Shown here piece by piece: positions 7,474 to 15,188 of a stretch of 64,000 bases of DNA. Made by a program: the position numbers and the translations under genes. How positions within the stretch are numbered: the first letter of the stretch is position 1; each line of letters starts with the position of its first letter. The notes under the pieces were generated by a model. The model made no database searches and was not told the origin of the DNA. It saw only the letters and a program-made list of their open reading frames with translations. This DNA is from Pseudomonas baltica (GTDB lineage Bacteria; Pseudomonadota; Gammaproteobacteria; Pseudomonadales; Pseudomonadaceae): positions 124,001 through 188,000 of the forward strand of contig NZ_JACMYH010000001.1 in NCBI RefSeq assembly GCF_014235765.1, read 5' to 3'.

Positions 7474-8596
7474 GAGAGCGAATATTCTTCTTATACAGGT
7501 TTGTGACAGTATCTGGGGTGATGTTAAGAAGCCGTGCGGCATCACGCATCAAAATACTACCTTCCATGGCGCTTTTTACTAAAGCGTTGGTGACTTTTTT
7601 GCTGTTCCTAACGGGAATAGTGGCGTAAGGGTTTCCCCCAGATCCGCCGGCCTTATAGCTGAGAGCATAAAGCTGCGAATACTGAGCTTTCGATATCTTA
7701 CCCAGCTCATAAGCCCTTCTGCCAACGACGAGCTTGCTCACCTTGAAGTGTCTGCTCGCTTTATCAATAGAATCGCTGTCACCCTCATTCCACATAGATA
7801 AGAATTCGCTGACAGGTACGAGAAGCTCGGCAGCGACGCTGTTGCAAAAGCTTTCGACATTCCGTCCTGGGGGGAAGTCTTTGGGGGATGGAATGTCGGA
7901 CACTCCGCTTTCCCCAACCCAAAGATGCGCAACCTCATGAGCTAAAGTAAATATCCAGGCCGCCTCAGCATCCTTTCCATTGATAAAAACTGCAGGCGCA
8001 TAGTCGTCGCATATTGCGAAACCTCTAAACTCAGATACGGATAGCCCTCTTTTGGAGTTGCTTTTTACGATGCTGTTCTTAAATACAAGAATTCCGATAG
8101 ACTCAAATCTTTCAGATAGCGCCCTGAAGTACTCGGCTTGAGTGGCGCAAGACCTCTTGAGGCTATGGTCAATGCCCGCGGATTTGGCGATGTCACATGC
8201 AACCGCCGCTGCGTCGGCTGCCAGATCAAATCTACCGATGAATGGTAATGGATCAGCGCCTATGTCGCTTAGGTAATCAAGATACCAATTCTGTTTTTCG
8301 ACTACGTCCTCAAGTACCGCAAAAAAATCAGGGCCGAGAGGGTCTGCAAAGGCAATCTGCCTCATATCAGGTAATTTCGGTTTAGCTACCGCAGGTGGAG
8401 ATTCGAGCAAGAGGTAGCCGAAAGGGGTTTGCGTGACGTGGGCGTACTTCTCAAGCTGCCTGATCGTCAGGTTGCCCGCCAAAACTTGGTCAATACCCTT
8501 GCCAGACGCGATGACCGAAGCGATGTCTTCAAGGGTTTTCCCAACCTGACCTGCCGCCCAGTCAAGCAGGTCGAGAGATATTTTCAGCGTTTCCAT
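7466..8596 (-). CDS. ImmA/IrrE-family metallopeptidase with N-terminal regulator domain, predicted antitoxin
   Basis: The 376-residue protein carries HEVAH at residues 220-224, the zinc-binding HExxH of the ImmA/IrrE (COG2856) family. The likely third ligand is E248 in VESFCNSVAAELLVP. The N-terminal 65 residues resemble a degenerate Xre-type helix-turn-helix (GKTLEDIASVIASGKGIDQ). The C-terminus has a second putative DNA-binding helix pair (ILMRDAARLLNITPDTVTNL). It is followed, with overlap, by the PIN gene, and both lie downstream of cI on the same strand. Family members cleave phage repressors (ImmA) or act as antitoxins. Which applies here cannot be read. Base composition is lower in GC than the phage core. 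Confidence 0.8.
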   Translation of the reverse strand: METLKISLDLLDWAAGQVGKTLEDIASVIASGKGIDQVLAGNLTIRQLEKYAHVTQTPFGYLLLESPPAVAKPKLPDMRQIAFADPLGPDFFAVLEDVVEKQNWYLDYLSDIGADPLPFIGRFDLAADAAAVACDIAKSAGIDHSLKRSCATQAEYFRALSERFESIGILVFKNSIVKSNSKRGLSVSEFRGFAICDDYAPAVFINGKDAEAAWIFTLAHEVAHLWVGESGVSDIPSPKDFPPGRNVESFCNSVAAELLVPVSEFLSMWNEGDSDSIDKASRHFKVSKLVVGRRAYELGKISKAQYSQLYALSYKAGGSGGNPYATIPVRNSKKVTNALVKSAMEGSILMRDAARLLNITPDTVTNLYKKNIRSHA

Positions 8597-8733
8597 AATG
8601 TCTTTTTCATCGATTGTCCCTTCGAATTATGGGCCTCATAGACACCTGTGTCAGCGACAAGCTGAGTACTCTTCCACTTGAACTGCGGTTTTCAAAGCGC
8701 GAATCTCCATGCGCCTATCATCCTAATGAGCAT

Positions 8734-8853
8734 CTACGTCGCGGCCCCTAAGGCCCTCAGCGATACCCACTCAGCCCTTTCCCGAACAATCCGCCCATCC
8801 CGCACCTCATCCGCATACCCCGCGAGGTCGGAGTTCGCCGCCTCGCCAGACAA
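8734..8853 (-). CDS. Possible 39-residue ORF between cI and the protease gene
   Basis: A TTG at 8853 follows TGAGG by 5 bases. The frame encodes a plausible soluble peptide with a clear helix (YADEVRDGRIVRERAEWVSL). The upstream frame stays open into the 3' end of cI, so this could also be the tail of a displaced or decayed gene. The gap of 264 bases between cI and the protease gene holds nothing else convincing. Confidence 0.3.
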   Translation of the reverse strand: MSGEAANSDLAGYADEVRDGRIVRERAEWVSLRALGAAT

Positions 8854-8860
8854 GCAAGCC

Positions 8861-9601
8861 TCAGAAGCTACGCCCAGTCCACCAGTAGATGATCTGCGCC
8901 AACACAGTGATGTCTTCTTCGCGCTCGCCTGGCACCTCTATAGGCGGGTACTGGCCGTTGTCCGAGATAATGGTGAGCCCATCCAGGCCACGCTGTATGC
9001 GCTTGATCTGGAGCTTCCCACGCATGAGGAAGAAGTAGATCGCGTCGTCCTCAACCGTGTTGATTCCAGAGTCGACCAGAACGGCGTCGCCGCTGCGGAT
9101 CGTGGGCGCCATGCTGTCGCCACGCCCCGAGATCAGCTTGAGGTTATCGATCTTGGTGTACGTGAGGTTATTCCGAACCCAGTTCGCATCCAAGCTCATG
9201 TTCTCGACGACCATGTTCATTTCAGGCGGCTCCGTGCCAGGGCCCATCGAACCAGCTACGTCGTAGCGGGGAACCTCTACTACCTGCCTATAGCCCGCGA
9301 TCTTTTGCGCAAGCGGTGCAGGCAGGCCTTCAACGTCGATGGTTTTTGCAGTATCGCTGCCCAATCTCTGCTGATCCATTGCATACACAGGAAGGCTGAA
9401 CTCGCGTTCGATCTCTCGAGCGAAATCCTCACCCACATTCTTCCCGCCCTTCTTTTCTGCTGGGTATAGGCATCGCGAGATGTAGTCCGCCTGCTTTCCA
9501 AGCCGCCTAGCAAATTCCGCCTTCGCGCCATGCTTACCGATGCCGTATTCACGGTCGATCAACAACTGCAGGTTCGCTTTTCTGATCAAGTTCGTATCCA
9601 T
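8861..9601 (-). CDS. CI-like prophage repressor, S24 self-cleaving
   Basis: The 246-residue protein has an N-terminal helix-turn-helix (about residues 8-55) and a C-terminal LexA/CI-type S24 domain. The serine lies in GDSMAPT (S163) and the lysine in LQIKRIQ (K200). A likely cleavage bond is A116-G117 in DVAGSMG. It should hold the prophage silent by binding the operators at 9622-9674 and 6023-6062, and be cut with RecA help after DNA damage. The ATG follows almost directly on AGG, so translation may use a weak or leaderless start from a maintenance promoter in the operator region. All catalytic residues are present, so immunity is probably functional. Confidence 0.9.
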   Translation of the reverse strand: MDTNLIRKANLQLLIDREYGIGKHGAKAEFARRLGKQADYISRCLYPAEKKGGKNVGEDFAREIEREFSLPVYAMDQQRLGSDTAKTIDVEGLPAPLAQKIAGYRQVVEVPRYDVAGSMGPGTEPPEMNMVVENMSLDANWVRNNLTYTKIDNLKLISGRGDSMAPTIRSGDAVLVDSGINTVEDDAIYFFLMRGKLQIKRIQRGLDGLTIISDNGQYPPIEVPGEREEDITVLAQIIYWWTGRSF

Positions 9602-9621
9602 CCTACAAATATGCGTTTCCG

Positions 9622-9674
9622 TTACTCATAGGTAAATGGCCTATGGGTATTGCTTTGTGATTACCCATGGGTAA
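9622..9674. promoter_or_regulatory. Right operator region between cI and cro
   Basis: Three related 14-base sites lie here: TTACTCATAGGTAA (9622-9635), TGGCCTATGGGTAT (9637-9650) and the perfect palindrome TTACCCATGGGTAA (9661-9674). Centres are 15 and 24 bases apart. They sit between divergent repressor genes, as in lambda OR. The strongest site lies nearest the Cro-like gene. Confidence 0.85.
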
Positions 9675-9704
9675 GAATTAGGGTATCACCGAGGAGAAAT
9701 CGTG

Positions 9705-9938
9705 ATGAAGACCAAGCACACCCAATTGCTGGAGTGGCTCAAGACTGCCTCGGACGAGGCTGTAGAAAAAACTGGGACTACTCGGGGCTACCTGAAACAG
9801 ATCGCGTACGGCAATAAGCAAGCATCTGCAGGCGTGGCCTCATCGCTTGAGCGTGAATCCTGCGGACTGCTCACTCGACAGTCTCTGCGCCCCAACGACT
9901 GGGCAGTGATCTGGCCCGAGCTGGTCTCGGCTGCTTAG
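9705..9938 (+). CDS. Cro-like helix-turn-helix regulator
   Basis: The 77-residue protein, divergent from cI, has a helix-turn-helix of the Cro/YdaS type (SDEAVEKTGTTRGYLKQIAY followed by GNKQASAGVASSLER). GAGGAG at 9691-9696 serves ATG 9705; a GTG at 9702 is possible. It should bind the three operators just upstream and favour lytic growth. It ends with a tryptophan-containing tail (PNDWAVIWPEL), as in many phage Cro homologues. Confidence 0.8.
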   Translation: MKTKHTQLLEWLKTASDEAVEKTGTTRGYLKQIAYGNKQASAGVASSLERESCGLLTRQSLRPNDWAVIWPELVSAA

Positions 9939-10056
9939 GTTTGACGCGCCGAAAAGACCGCCTGATTGACCAATTATCTAGTTCGCGGGGGAGGGGTAAT
10001 AGTTACCCCACAGTGCTGTTGATTTAACCAGTATAGAACTCGAAGACGAAAAAAAA

Positions 10057-10078
10057 CCGCCTGGCCGGGCGGCTTCTT
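10057..10078 (+). terminator. Possible terminator between cro and the antirepressor gene
   Basis: The hairpin CCGCC-loop-GGCGG is followed by CTTCTT and preceded by a run of A. It is a short stem with a weak T-tract, so it may be partial or act as a pause site. It would separate cro from the replication genes, like lambda tR1. Confidence 0.45.
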
Positions 10079-10104
10079 AAACAACATCGAATCTGAGGTC
10101 GATT

Positions 10105-10845
10105 ATGCATATCCAGATCGCTCCCCGCAATACCCTCAATGATTCGGCATCTATGGGGCAAAACCAATCCATGACGCGTCACGTCATGTCGTCGCGCGAG
10201 ATCGCCGAGCTCACCGGCAAACGCCACGACAACGTCAAGCGCACCATTGACACCTTGGTTGGGGACCGCGTGATCAGTTCTCCTCAGATTGAGGAATATC
10301 CTGCCAGCGTTGGCCGTCCGGGGAAACACTACTTGATCGGGAAACGTGACAGCTTCGTGGTAGTTGCCCAACTCAGTCCTGAATTCACCGCCCGTTTGGT
10401 CGATCGGTGGCAGGAGCTCGAAGAGCAGGCCGCGCCGCGCATCCCCGCGGACTACGCCGAGGCCCTGCAGCTTGCCGCCGACCAGGCACGTGAGAACAGC
10501 CGGTTGCTCGGCGTGATCCAGCTGCAGGCCCCGAAGGTTGCCGCGATCCGTCGCCTGGCTGCCGCCGAAGGTGCTATCTGCATCACTGACGCGGCCAAGC
10601 AACTGCAGATCACCCCTTCGAAGCTGTTCACCTGGCTTCAGGCCAACCGCTGGATATTCCACCGGGGCAGCTCCACTCGATGGGTCGCTTATCAGCCGCG
10701 CATCACCGCCGGCTTCATGGTGCACAAGGTCACCCAGCTCAAGCCTGACGCTGAGACTGGCGCCGATCGTGCTGCCTACCAGCCCCTCATCACCCCGAAA
10801 GGCCTCGCATGCTTGGCCGAGAAGAATATTGGAGCCTCGCTGTGA
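10105..10845 (+). CDS. Rha-family regulator with antirepressor (KilA C-terminal) domain
   Basis: Residues 28-100 match the Rha/pRha pattern: MSSREIAELTGKRHDNVKRT with a GRPGKHYLIGKRDSFVVVAQ strand. Residues 125-240 look like the phage antirepressor KilAC domain (ITDAAKQLQITPSKLFTWLQ followed by the QPRITAGFMVHKV core). GAGG lies about 6 bases before ATG 10105. It is the first gene of the rightward early operon and probably interferes with repressor or host regulation on induction. Its stop overlaps the GTG start of the replication gene. Confidence 0.85.
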   Translation: MHIQIAPRNTLNDSASMGQNQSMTRHVMSSREIAELTGKRHDNVKRTIDTLVGDRVISSPQIEEYPASVGRPGKHYLIGKRDSFVVVAQLSPEFTARLVDRWQELEEQAAPRIPADYAEALQLAADQARENSRLLGVIQLQAPKVAAIRRLAAAEGAICITDAAKQLQITPSKLFTWLQANRWIFHRGSSTRWVAYQPRITAGFMVHKVTQLKPDAETGADRAAYQPLITPKGLACLAEKNIGASL

Positions 10846-11612
10846 GCGTTCAAGCAATGTCCTGGGCACTGTCCCGCCGCGACCTCGGCAAAGACTCGAG
10901 CGCGCGCCATGTGCTGCTGTGCCTGGCCAACTATGCCGCCGCCGACGGCCGTGGCGCTTTCCCATCGGCCAAGACCCTGACCGAAGACACTGGCCTGTCC
11001 GAGCGCACCGTGCGTTCGAAGCTCGATCTGCTTGAAGGCCAAGGCCTCATCGTTCGTGGCAACCAGGCCCTGGCCGCCGTTTACATTGATCGCCATGACC
11101 GCCGCCCGGTGGTGTACGACTTGATGCTCAAGCGGGGTGCAGTAGATGCACCCCGTGAAGAGGGAACGGGGTGCATCCAGCAACAGAACGGGGTGCAACC
11201 TACGACAGAACGGGGTGCAGCCATTGCACCCAATACATCACTTAACCATCAATTAACCGAACAGCAGCATCCGCACGAGATTTCGGATGTGGTAGCGGAG
11301 CAAGACCTGGCCGCCGCTGCAGCGTTGGATGGATCTACGGAAGGGCGCCAACGCTTCTCGATGTTCGCTGGCTGGTCGATAAATCCAGCCGCCCTTGCCG
11401 CCCAATTCAAGATCATGGGTATCCCTGACACGCTCACCGACGAAGCCTTTGGATCGTTCATGGGCTTTCACATGGCCAAGCCTGACATCCGCGATACCGA
11501 TGGCGGCTGGCATCATCGCCTCGCCAAATGGACCAAGCGTCAAGCGACCGAGAGCGCCACTGGTTCCGAAGATGGTTCGGCCAACTGGGCAGCCAAGGGG
11601 GTTCGCCTGTGA
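10842..11612 (+). CDS. Phage replication protein O-like (winged helix plus DnaT-like domain)
   Basis: A GTG at 10842 overlaps the preceding stop (GTGA) and follows GGAG by a normal distance, giving a 256-residue protein that starts SVQAMSWALS. Residues 10-75 form a winged helix (KTLTEDTGLSERTVRSKLDL) like phage initiators. The C-terminal part (MFAGWSINPAALAAQFKIMG, then GWHHRLAKWTKRQ) matches the DnaT DNA-binding domain. The linker between them contains out-of-frame iterons (11133-11231), as lambda O contains ori. It should bind that origin and help recruit the host helicase through the next gene. Confidence 0.85.
   Translation: MSVQAMSWALSRRDLGKDSSARHVLLCLANYAAADGRGAFPSAKTLTEDTGLSERTVRSKLDLLEGQGLIVRGNQALAAVYIDRHDRRPVVYDLMLKRGAVDAPREEGTGCIQQQNGVQPTTERGAAIAPNTSLNHQLTEQQHPHEISDVVAEQDLAAAAALDGSTEGRQRFSMFAGWSINPAALAAQFKIMGIPDTLTDEAFGSFMGFHMAKPDIRDTDGGWHHRLAKWTKRQATESATGSEDGSANWAAKGVRL
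11133..11231. other. Putative phage replication origin: iterons inside the O-like gene
   Basis: CGGGGTGCA occurs directly at 11133, 11167, 11189 and 11211. It occurs inverted at 11147-11155, with a partial inverted copy at 11225-11231. The last three direct copies are spaced exactly 22 bases. Because 22 is not a multiple of 3, the repeats encode different peptides, which points to selection on DNA. An AT-rich stretch (about 11233-11262) follows and could be the unwinding element. Confidence 0.75.
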
Positions 11613-12283
11613 AAAAGCCCACCAACGTCCGCGAACTCATCGCGACTCGTCGTACCGACCCAACGTACCAGGCACCTGCCGAGCCCGGCACCGTCACAGT
11701 GGACCAAGCCACCCAGCGAGTAATTGACGACCTGTTCCTGCGCCTGCGCGGCGCGTGCGGCGCCTGGCGCCAATCGTGGCCGACCGAGGCTGTGATGAAC
11801 GCCTCCAAACTGGAATGGCTCGCCGAGTTCATGCGGGCGGGTATCAACCGCATGGAGCAGATCGACCACGGCATGCGCGTCGTGAGCGCGAGCAAGCGGG
11901 CATTCGTACCGACCCCCGGTGAGTTCGTGAGCTGGAGTTTTGCGCCTGAAGGTCTCGGCCTGCCCAGTGTCGAGAAGGCCTATGCCCAGGGCCTGCGCAA
12001 CTGCCATCCGGCCATGCGCGCCGAGGCCAAGTGGATGCACTCGGCCGTCTACCACGCCACGGCCGCCGCCGGTTTCCACAGCCTGCCGCTGCTCACCCGC
12101 GAACTGGGCATGGCCTCGTTCGAAAAGCACTACCTGGAGCAGTGCCGGAAGATCTGGAAGGGCGAGCAGCTGGGTGCTGTCCCGGTAGCAGAACTCGCTG
12201 CGCCGGCCGCGCCGCGCAACCCAGAGGTGGCCCGAGCTGCCCTGGCAAACCTTCGTTCGAAAGTATCGGGAGCACGCCCATGA
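11609..12283 (+). CDS. Phage replication protein P-like
   Basis: GTG 11609 overlaps the stop of the O-like gene and has AAGGGGG upstream; the longer frame from 11528 lies inside that gene. The 224-residue product has features of lambda P-type helicase loaders: a central helical region with WRQSWPTEAVMNASKLEWLA and FVPTPGEFVSW, and AMRAEAKWMHSAVYHA further on. It should deliver host DnaB helicase to the origin-bound O-like protein. The assignment rests on length, position and the PTPGEFVSW signature. Its stop overlaps the next ATG. Confidence 0.75.
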   Translation: MKKPTNVRELIATRRTDPTYQAPAEPGTVTVDQATQRVIDDLFLRLRGACGAWRQSWPTEAVMNASKLEWLAEFMRAGINRMEQIDHGMRVVSASKRAFVPTPGEFVSWSFAPEGLGLPSVEKAYAQGLRNCHPAMRAEAKWMHSAVYHATAAAGFHSLPLLTRELGMASFEKHYLEQCRKIWKGEQLGAVPVAELAAPAAPRNPEVARAALANLRSKVSGARP

Positions 12284-12588
12284 GCATCCGCCAAACCAAA
12301 TTGACCAAGGCCGCCCGCGGCCGCGATTGCCAGGTGCGCGTGCCCGGCGTGTGCAACGGCAATCCGGAGACGACCGTGCTGGCGCACTACCGCTTGGCTG
12401 GTACCAGCGGCATGGGCTGCAAGCCGAACGACTTCCAAGGCGCCTGGGCGTGCTCGGCCTGCCACGACTACGTCGACGGCCGTCGCGGTAGCCGTCGCGC
12501 TGATGATCGGCTTGTGGCTCGCCAGCTTCACGCCGAGGGCGTCATGCGCACCCAGGACATCCTGATCCGTGAAGGGAAGGTGGCCTGA
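12280..12588 (+). CDS. DUF1364 family nin-region protein
   Basis: ATG 12280 overlaps the previous stop (ATGA). The 102-residue product begins MSIRQTKLTKAARGRDCQVR and has cysteine/histidine pairs typical of DUF1364: VCNGNPETTVLAHYR and WACSACHDYVDGR. The pattern is zinc-binding and reminiscent of HNH proteins, and relatives sit in lambdoid nin regions. The precise role is not known; a recombination or repair nuclease function is a guess. Its last base is the first base of the next start codon. Confidence 0.8.
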   Translation: MSIRQTKLTKAARGRDCQVRVPGVCNGNPETTVLAHYRLAGTSGMGCKPNDFQGAWACSACHDYVDGRRGSRRADDRLVARQLHAEGVMRTQDILIREGKVA

Positions 12589-13094
12589 TGGCTATGTCCG
12601 AATCGCGAGTAGTCCAGCTTCTGGCTGGCCAATCCTCGACAGCCCGCAAGGTATTCCCGCATGTGCCAATTCAGGAAAGCTGGAGTGCCCACGATATCCA
12701 GATCGCTGCTCTTGCGGCGAATGCCACCTCTGTCGCCGTCCACGCTGTGCGCCGTGCTCTCAACGAAATGAAAGACGCCGGGATCATCCGTGAGCCCACG
12801 GGCGGCAAGTTTCAGCGCGACGCTTACTCACAAAAAACAGTCAAGGAAATCGCCATGCCCGTACCGGCCAAAGAAACCGTCGTCGCCATCAAAAAGCCGG
12901 AAGTTCAGGCTCTCGATGCGCTGGCCAGCCTGTCTGCTGAGGTCGTCGCGCTTTCGGACGATATCTCGGCGCGCATGAAGCGTTTGGCCGGGCGGATCGA
13001 AGAGGTTGCCTTGTCAGTGGAAGTCGAGCGTGAGGGCAACGCTGAGGCGCTGGGCAAGCTCAAGCAGCTCCAGTCCCTGCTTAAGAGCCTGTAA
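12588..13094 (+). CDS. Hypothetical nin-region protein with winged-helix-like N-terminus and coiled coil
   Basis: The 168-residue product begins with a region resembling a winged helix (ATSVAVHAVRRALNEMKDAG, then IIREPTGGKFQRDAYS), followed by a long helical coiled-coil part (about residues 100-165, LASLSAEVVALSDDISARM onward). It is likely a DNA-binding accessory protein. The start is directly coupled to the DUF1364 gene. No specific family recognised. Confidence 0.65.
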   Translation: MAMSESRVVQLLAGQSSTARKVFPHVPIQESWSAHDIQIAALAANATSVAVHAVRRALNEMKDAGIIREPTGGKFQRDAYSQKTVKEIAMPVPAKETVVAIKKPEVQALDALASLSAEVVALSDDISARMKRLAGRIEEVALSVEVEREGNAEALGKLKQLQSLLKSL

Positions 13095-13544
13095 GTGGAG
13101 CGACCGCCTGTGATGAAGCCATTGGCTCCGAAAGTCATCAAGCCGCGAGCGGCGCGTGCACCGTATGTTGACCGTGAAGGCCTCGAGCAGGCTGCTCTGC
13201 TGCGCGAAGTTGCCTTACGCCACCCGGCTGCCGCGAAGCTGATCTATCACGTGCCCAACGGCGGCCATCGACACAAGGCAGTGGCGGTCAAGCTGAAAGA
13301 GCAGGGCGTCAAGGCAGGCATTCCAGACCTTGTCTTGCCGATGGCCCGTGGTGGCTACTTCGGTCTGTACATCGAGTTCAAGGCCACGCCGCCTTTTGAT
13401 GCCGCTGTATCGCCCAGCCAGGATGCCTACATCCATGCGCTGACCGAACAGGGCTATCTGGCGATCGTGTGCCGTGGGCACTTCGATGCCATGGAGCAGT
13501 TGCGGGCCTACCTGATTCTGCCACCGACGAGGGCTGCAGCATGA
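13095..13544 (+). CDS. VRR-NUC domain nuclease
   Basis: The 149-residue protein shows the VRR-NUC pattern of PD-(D/E)xK nucleases: an N-terminal glutamate helix (REGLEQAALLREVALRHPAA), then GIPDLVLP and YIEFKA with catalytic D, E and K. VRR-NUC enzymes act as structure-specific nucleases and can resolve Holliday junctions, matching the rusA/ninG place in lambdoid maps. GTG 13095 and ATG 13113 are both possible starts; neither ribosome site is strong. Its stop overlaps the recombinase start. Confidence 0.85.
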   Translation: MERPPVMKPLAPKVIKPRAARAPYVDREGLEQAALLREVALRHPAAAKLIYHVPNGGHRHKAVAVKLKEQGVKAGIPDLVLPMARGGYFGLYIEFKATPPFDAAVSPSQDAYIHALTEQGYLAIVCRGHFDAMEQLRAYLILPPTRAAA

Positions 13545-14842
13545 GCAAGACCCGCGCGGTGAAACTTTCCGATGCCGAGATCCGCCGCCAGGCCTCCGAC
13601 CTCTCGGTGCGGGACCTTCGCGACCCCCGGCACCCTGGCCTGTACCTGCGCTTCGGTCAGGATCGGCAGCGCGGGTCGTGGTACCTGGTCAAGGGCAAGG
13701 CGTGGAACCAGATAGCGCGCTACCCCGACCTCGGCGCCGCTGCGGTGCTGGCCGAGCTACCAGCGCTGCGTCAGCGCCTGCTCCGCGACCCTGCAGCGGT
13801 CGTTGCCCTGGGCGGCCTGGCCACAGTAGGCCAACTGCTCGACTGGTACGGCGATCGCATGAGCCGCGATCGATCCCTTTCAGCCAAGCGCAAGGCCGGC
13901 GCCAAGTCAGCCATTGCCTGCCACCTCAAGCCGCGCCTGGAGGACGTGCCCGTGCGCGAGGTGACGGCGCCGGTGCTGGACAAGCGCCTTATGTGGCCTG
14001 CTCAGGAAGACCTGTCGCTGTCCTACGTCCACCAACTGTTCACCCTGCTGGTTCTGGCGTTCCGCCAGGCGCACAAGCTGGGCATGATCGAATCGAACCC
14101 GGTGGCGGGCCTCAAGTTTGTGGACTTCACCAAGGCGCGCATCATGCCCAAGGCAGCCCGGCTGCGCGGTGTGCACTTGGCAACCGTGGTGCCGATGCTG
14201 GCAGAGCTGTTCGATACCGAACCGGCCGAGGCCATGCTGGCGCTGATGATGCTGTGCCACGGTACCCGCGTGGGCGAGACACGGCTGGCACGCTGGCCCG
14301 ATATCAGCCTGGCCGACGGCGAATGGTTCATCCCTGCGCAGAACACGAAGACCCGCACCGAGCATCGCCTACCGCTGACCGCCCAGGCCCAGGCGCTGCT
14401 GGCGCGCTACCGGGCCATCCAGATCGCCCAGGGCTACGACGGCACCTACCTGTTCCCATCGCGTCGTGGCCGCGCCCTCAGCGAAGGCCAGGCCAGTGCC
14501 ATATTCACCCGGATGGGGAAGGGCGAGTGGACCAGCCACGACCTGCGGAAGGTGGCGCGCACCGCGTGGACCGACCTGGGCATCGACGGGCACATCGGCG
14601 AGATGCTGCTGAACCATTCCCTGGGCAAGATCGCCTCCACCTACATCAACACGCAGGCCCGGGCGCAACGCCTGCTGGCCTTGGAAAAGTGGCATGGCTG
14701 GTTAGATGAGCGCGGCTTTAAGGCCATTCACAACCTGACAGACGCCCAATACGAAGAATCGGATAAACCGCTGCACGCCACGAACGACGTGGGCTGTGAG
14801 GCACTTTCGAAAATTGTGAATGGCGAGGTTTCAAAAGCATGA
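13541..14842 (+). CDS. Tyrosine-type site-specific recombinase
   Basis: ATG 13541 overlaps the preceding stop; an in-frame extension to 13469 lies inside the VRR-NUC gene. The 433-residue protein has an N-terminal arm-type domain (DLRDPRHPGLYLRFG), a SAM-like core-binding domain and a catalytic domain. Catalytic residues are R in CHGTRVGETRLARW, H and R in SHDLRKVARTAW, H in LLNHSLGK and the nucleophile Y in STYINTQ. All are present, so it should be active. It lies in the replication module about 26 kb from the visible att site, an unusual place for the integrase. It may be that integrase, or a second recombinase with another task. Confidence 0.85.
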   Translation: MSKTRAVKLSDAEIRRQASDLSVRDLRDPRHPGLYLRFGQDRQRGSWYLVKGKAWNQIARYPDLGAAAVLAELPALRQRLLRDPAAVVALGGLATVGQLLDWYGDRMSRDRSLSAKRKAGAKSAIACHLKPRLEDVPVREVTAPVLDKRLMWPAQEDLSLSYVHQLFTLLVLAFRQAHKLGMIESNPVAGLKFVDFTKARIMPKAARLRGVHLATVVPMLAELFDTEPAEAMLALMMLCHGTRVGETRLARWPDISLADGEWFIPAQNTKTRTEHRLPLTAQAQALLARYRAIQIAQGYDGTYLFPSRRGRALSEGQASAIFTRMGKGEWTSHDLRKVARTAWTDLGIDGHIGEMLLNHSLGKIASTYINTQARAQRLLALEKWHGWLDERGFKAIHNLTDAQYEESDKPLHATNDVGCEALSKIVNGEVSKA

Positions 14843-15159
14843 AAAAGAGCCACGGGCCCGCTTTCCGTGCTGCTCGCACTGAACTTGCCAGGTGCTCGGC
14901 ATGCCGTGGCCGAGCGGTGGTGCAGGGCGTTTTCCATGAGCTGCCATGCGAGCGGTGCAATGCGTCCGGCTGGGTTTCGGCTGAGACCGGCCAAGCGCTA
15001 CCGCTCGATGTGCTGGTGACTCAGCTCAGCATCAGGCTGCAGGCCGCCGAACAGCAGATCGAACAGTTAAAGCGGCCGGTGCGGATAAATGGCCCGTCCG
15101 CCCAGTACACACAAAACAACCGCCGCGGCGCCGGCGGAACGAATTTTACCGGCGACTGA
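14839..15159 (+). CDS. Small zinc-finger phage protein
   Basis: ATG 14839 overlaps the recombinase stop. The 106-residue product has a DnaJ-like double CxxC motif, CSACRGRAVV then CERCNASGWV, followed by a helical segment and a low-complexity Asn/Arg/Gly tail. Its place at the end of the early region is where antiterminator Q lies in lambdoid phages, but there is no Q signature, so only a nucleic-acid-binding role is suggested. Confidence 0.65.
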   Translation: MKKSHGPAFRAARTELARCSACRGRAVVQGVFHELPCERCNASGWVSAETGQALPLDVLVTQLSIRLQAAEQQIEQLKRPVRINGPSAQYTQNNRRGAGGTNFTGD

Positions 15160-15188
15160 GCCACAGATTTTTGATTGGAGAGCACACC

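Noticed and set aside
8678..9469. Plus-strand frame opposite cI
   Set aside because: Antisense to a well-supported repressor, no ribosome site, no recognisable domain.
9993..10009. Hairpin GGGGTAA-TAG-TTACCCC after the Cro-like gene as a further operator
   Set aside because: The half-sites have the opposite orientation and spacing to the 14-base operators, so repressor binding is not supported.
13678..14709. Second plus-strand frame inside the recombinase gene
   Set aside because: The in-frame recombinase has all catalytic residues; the other frame is Pro/Arg/Gly-rich low complexity.
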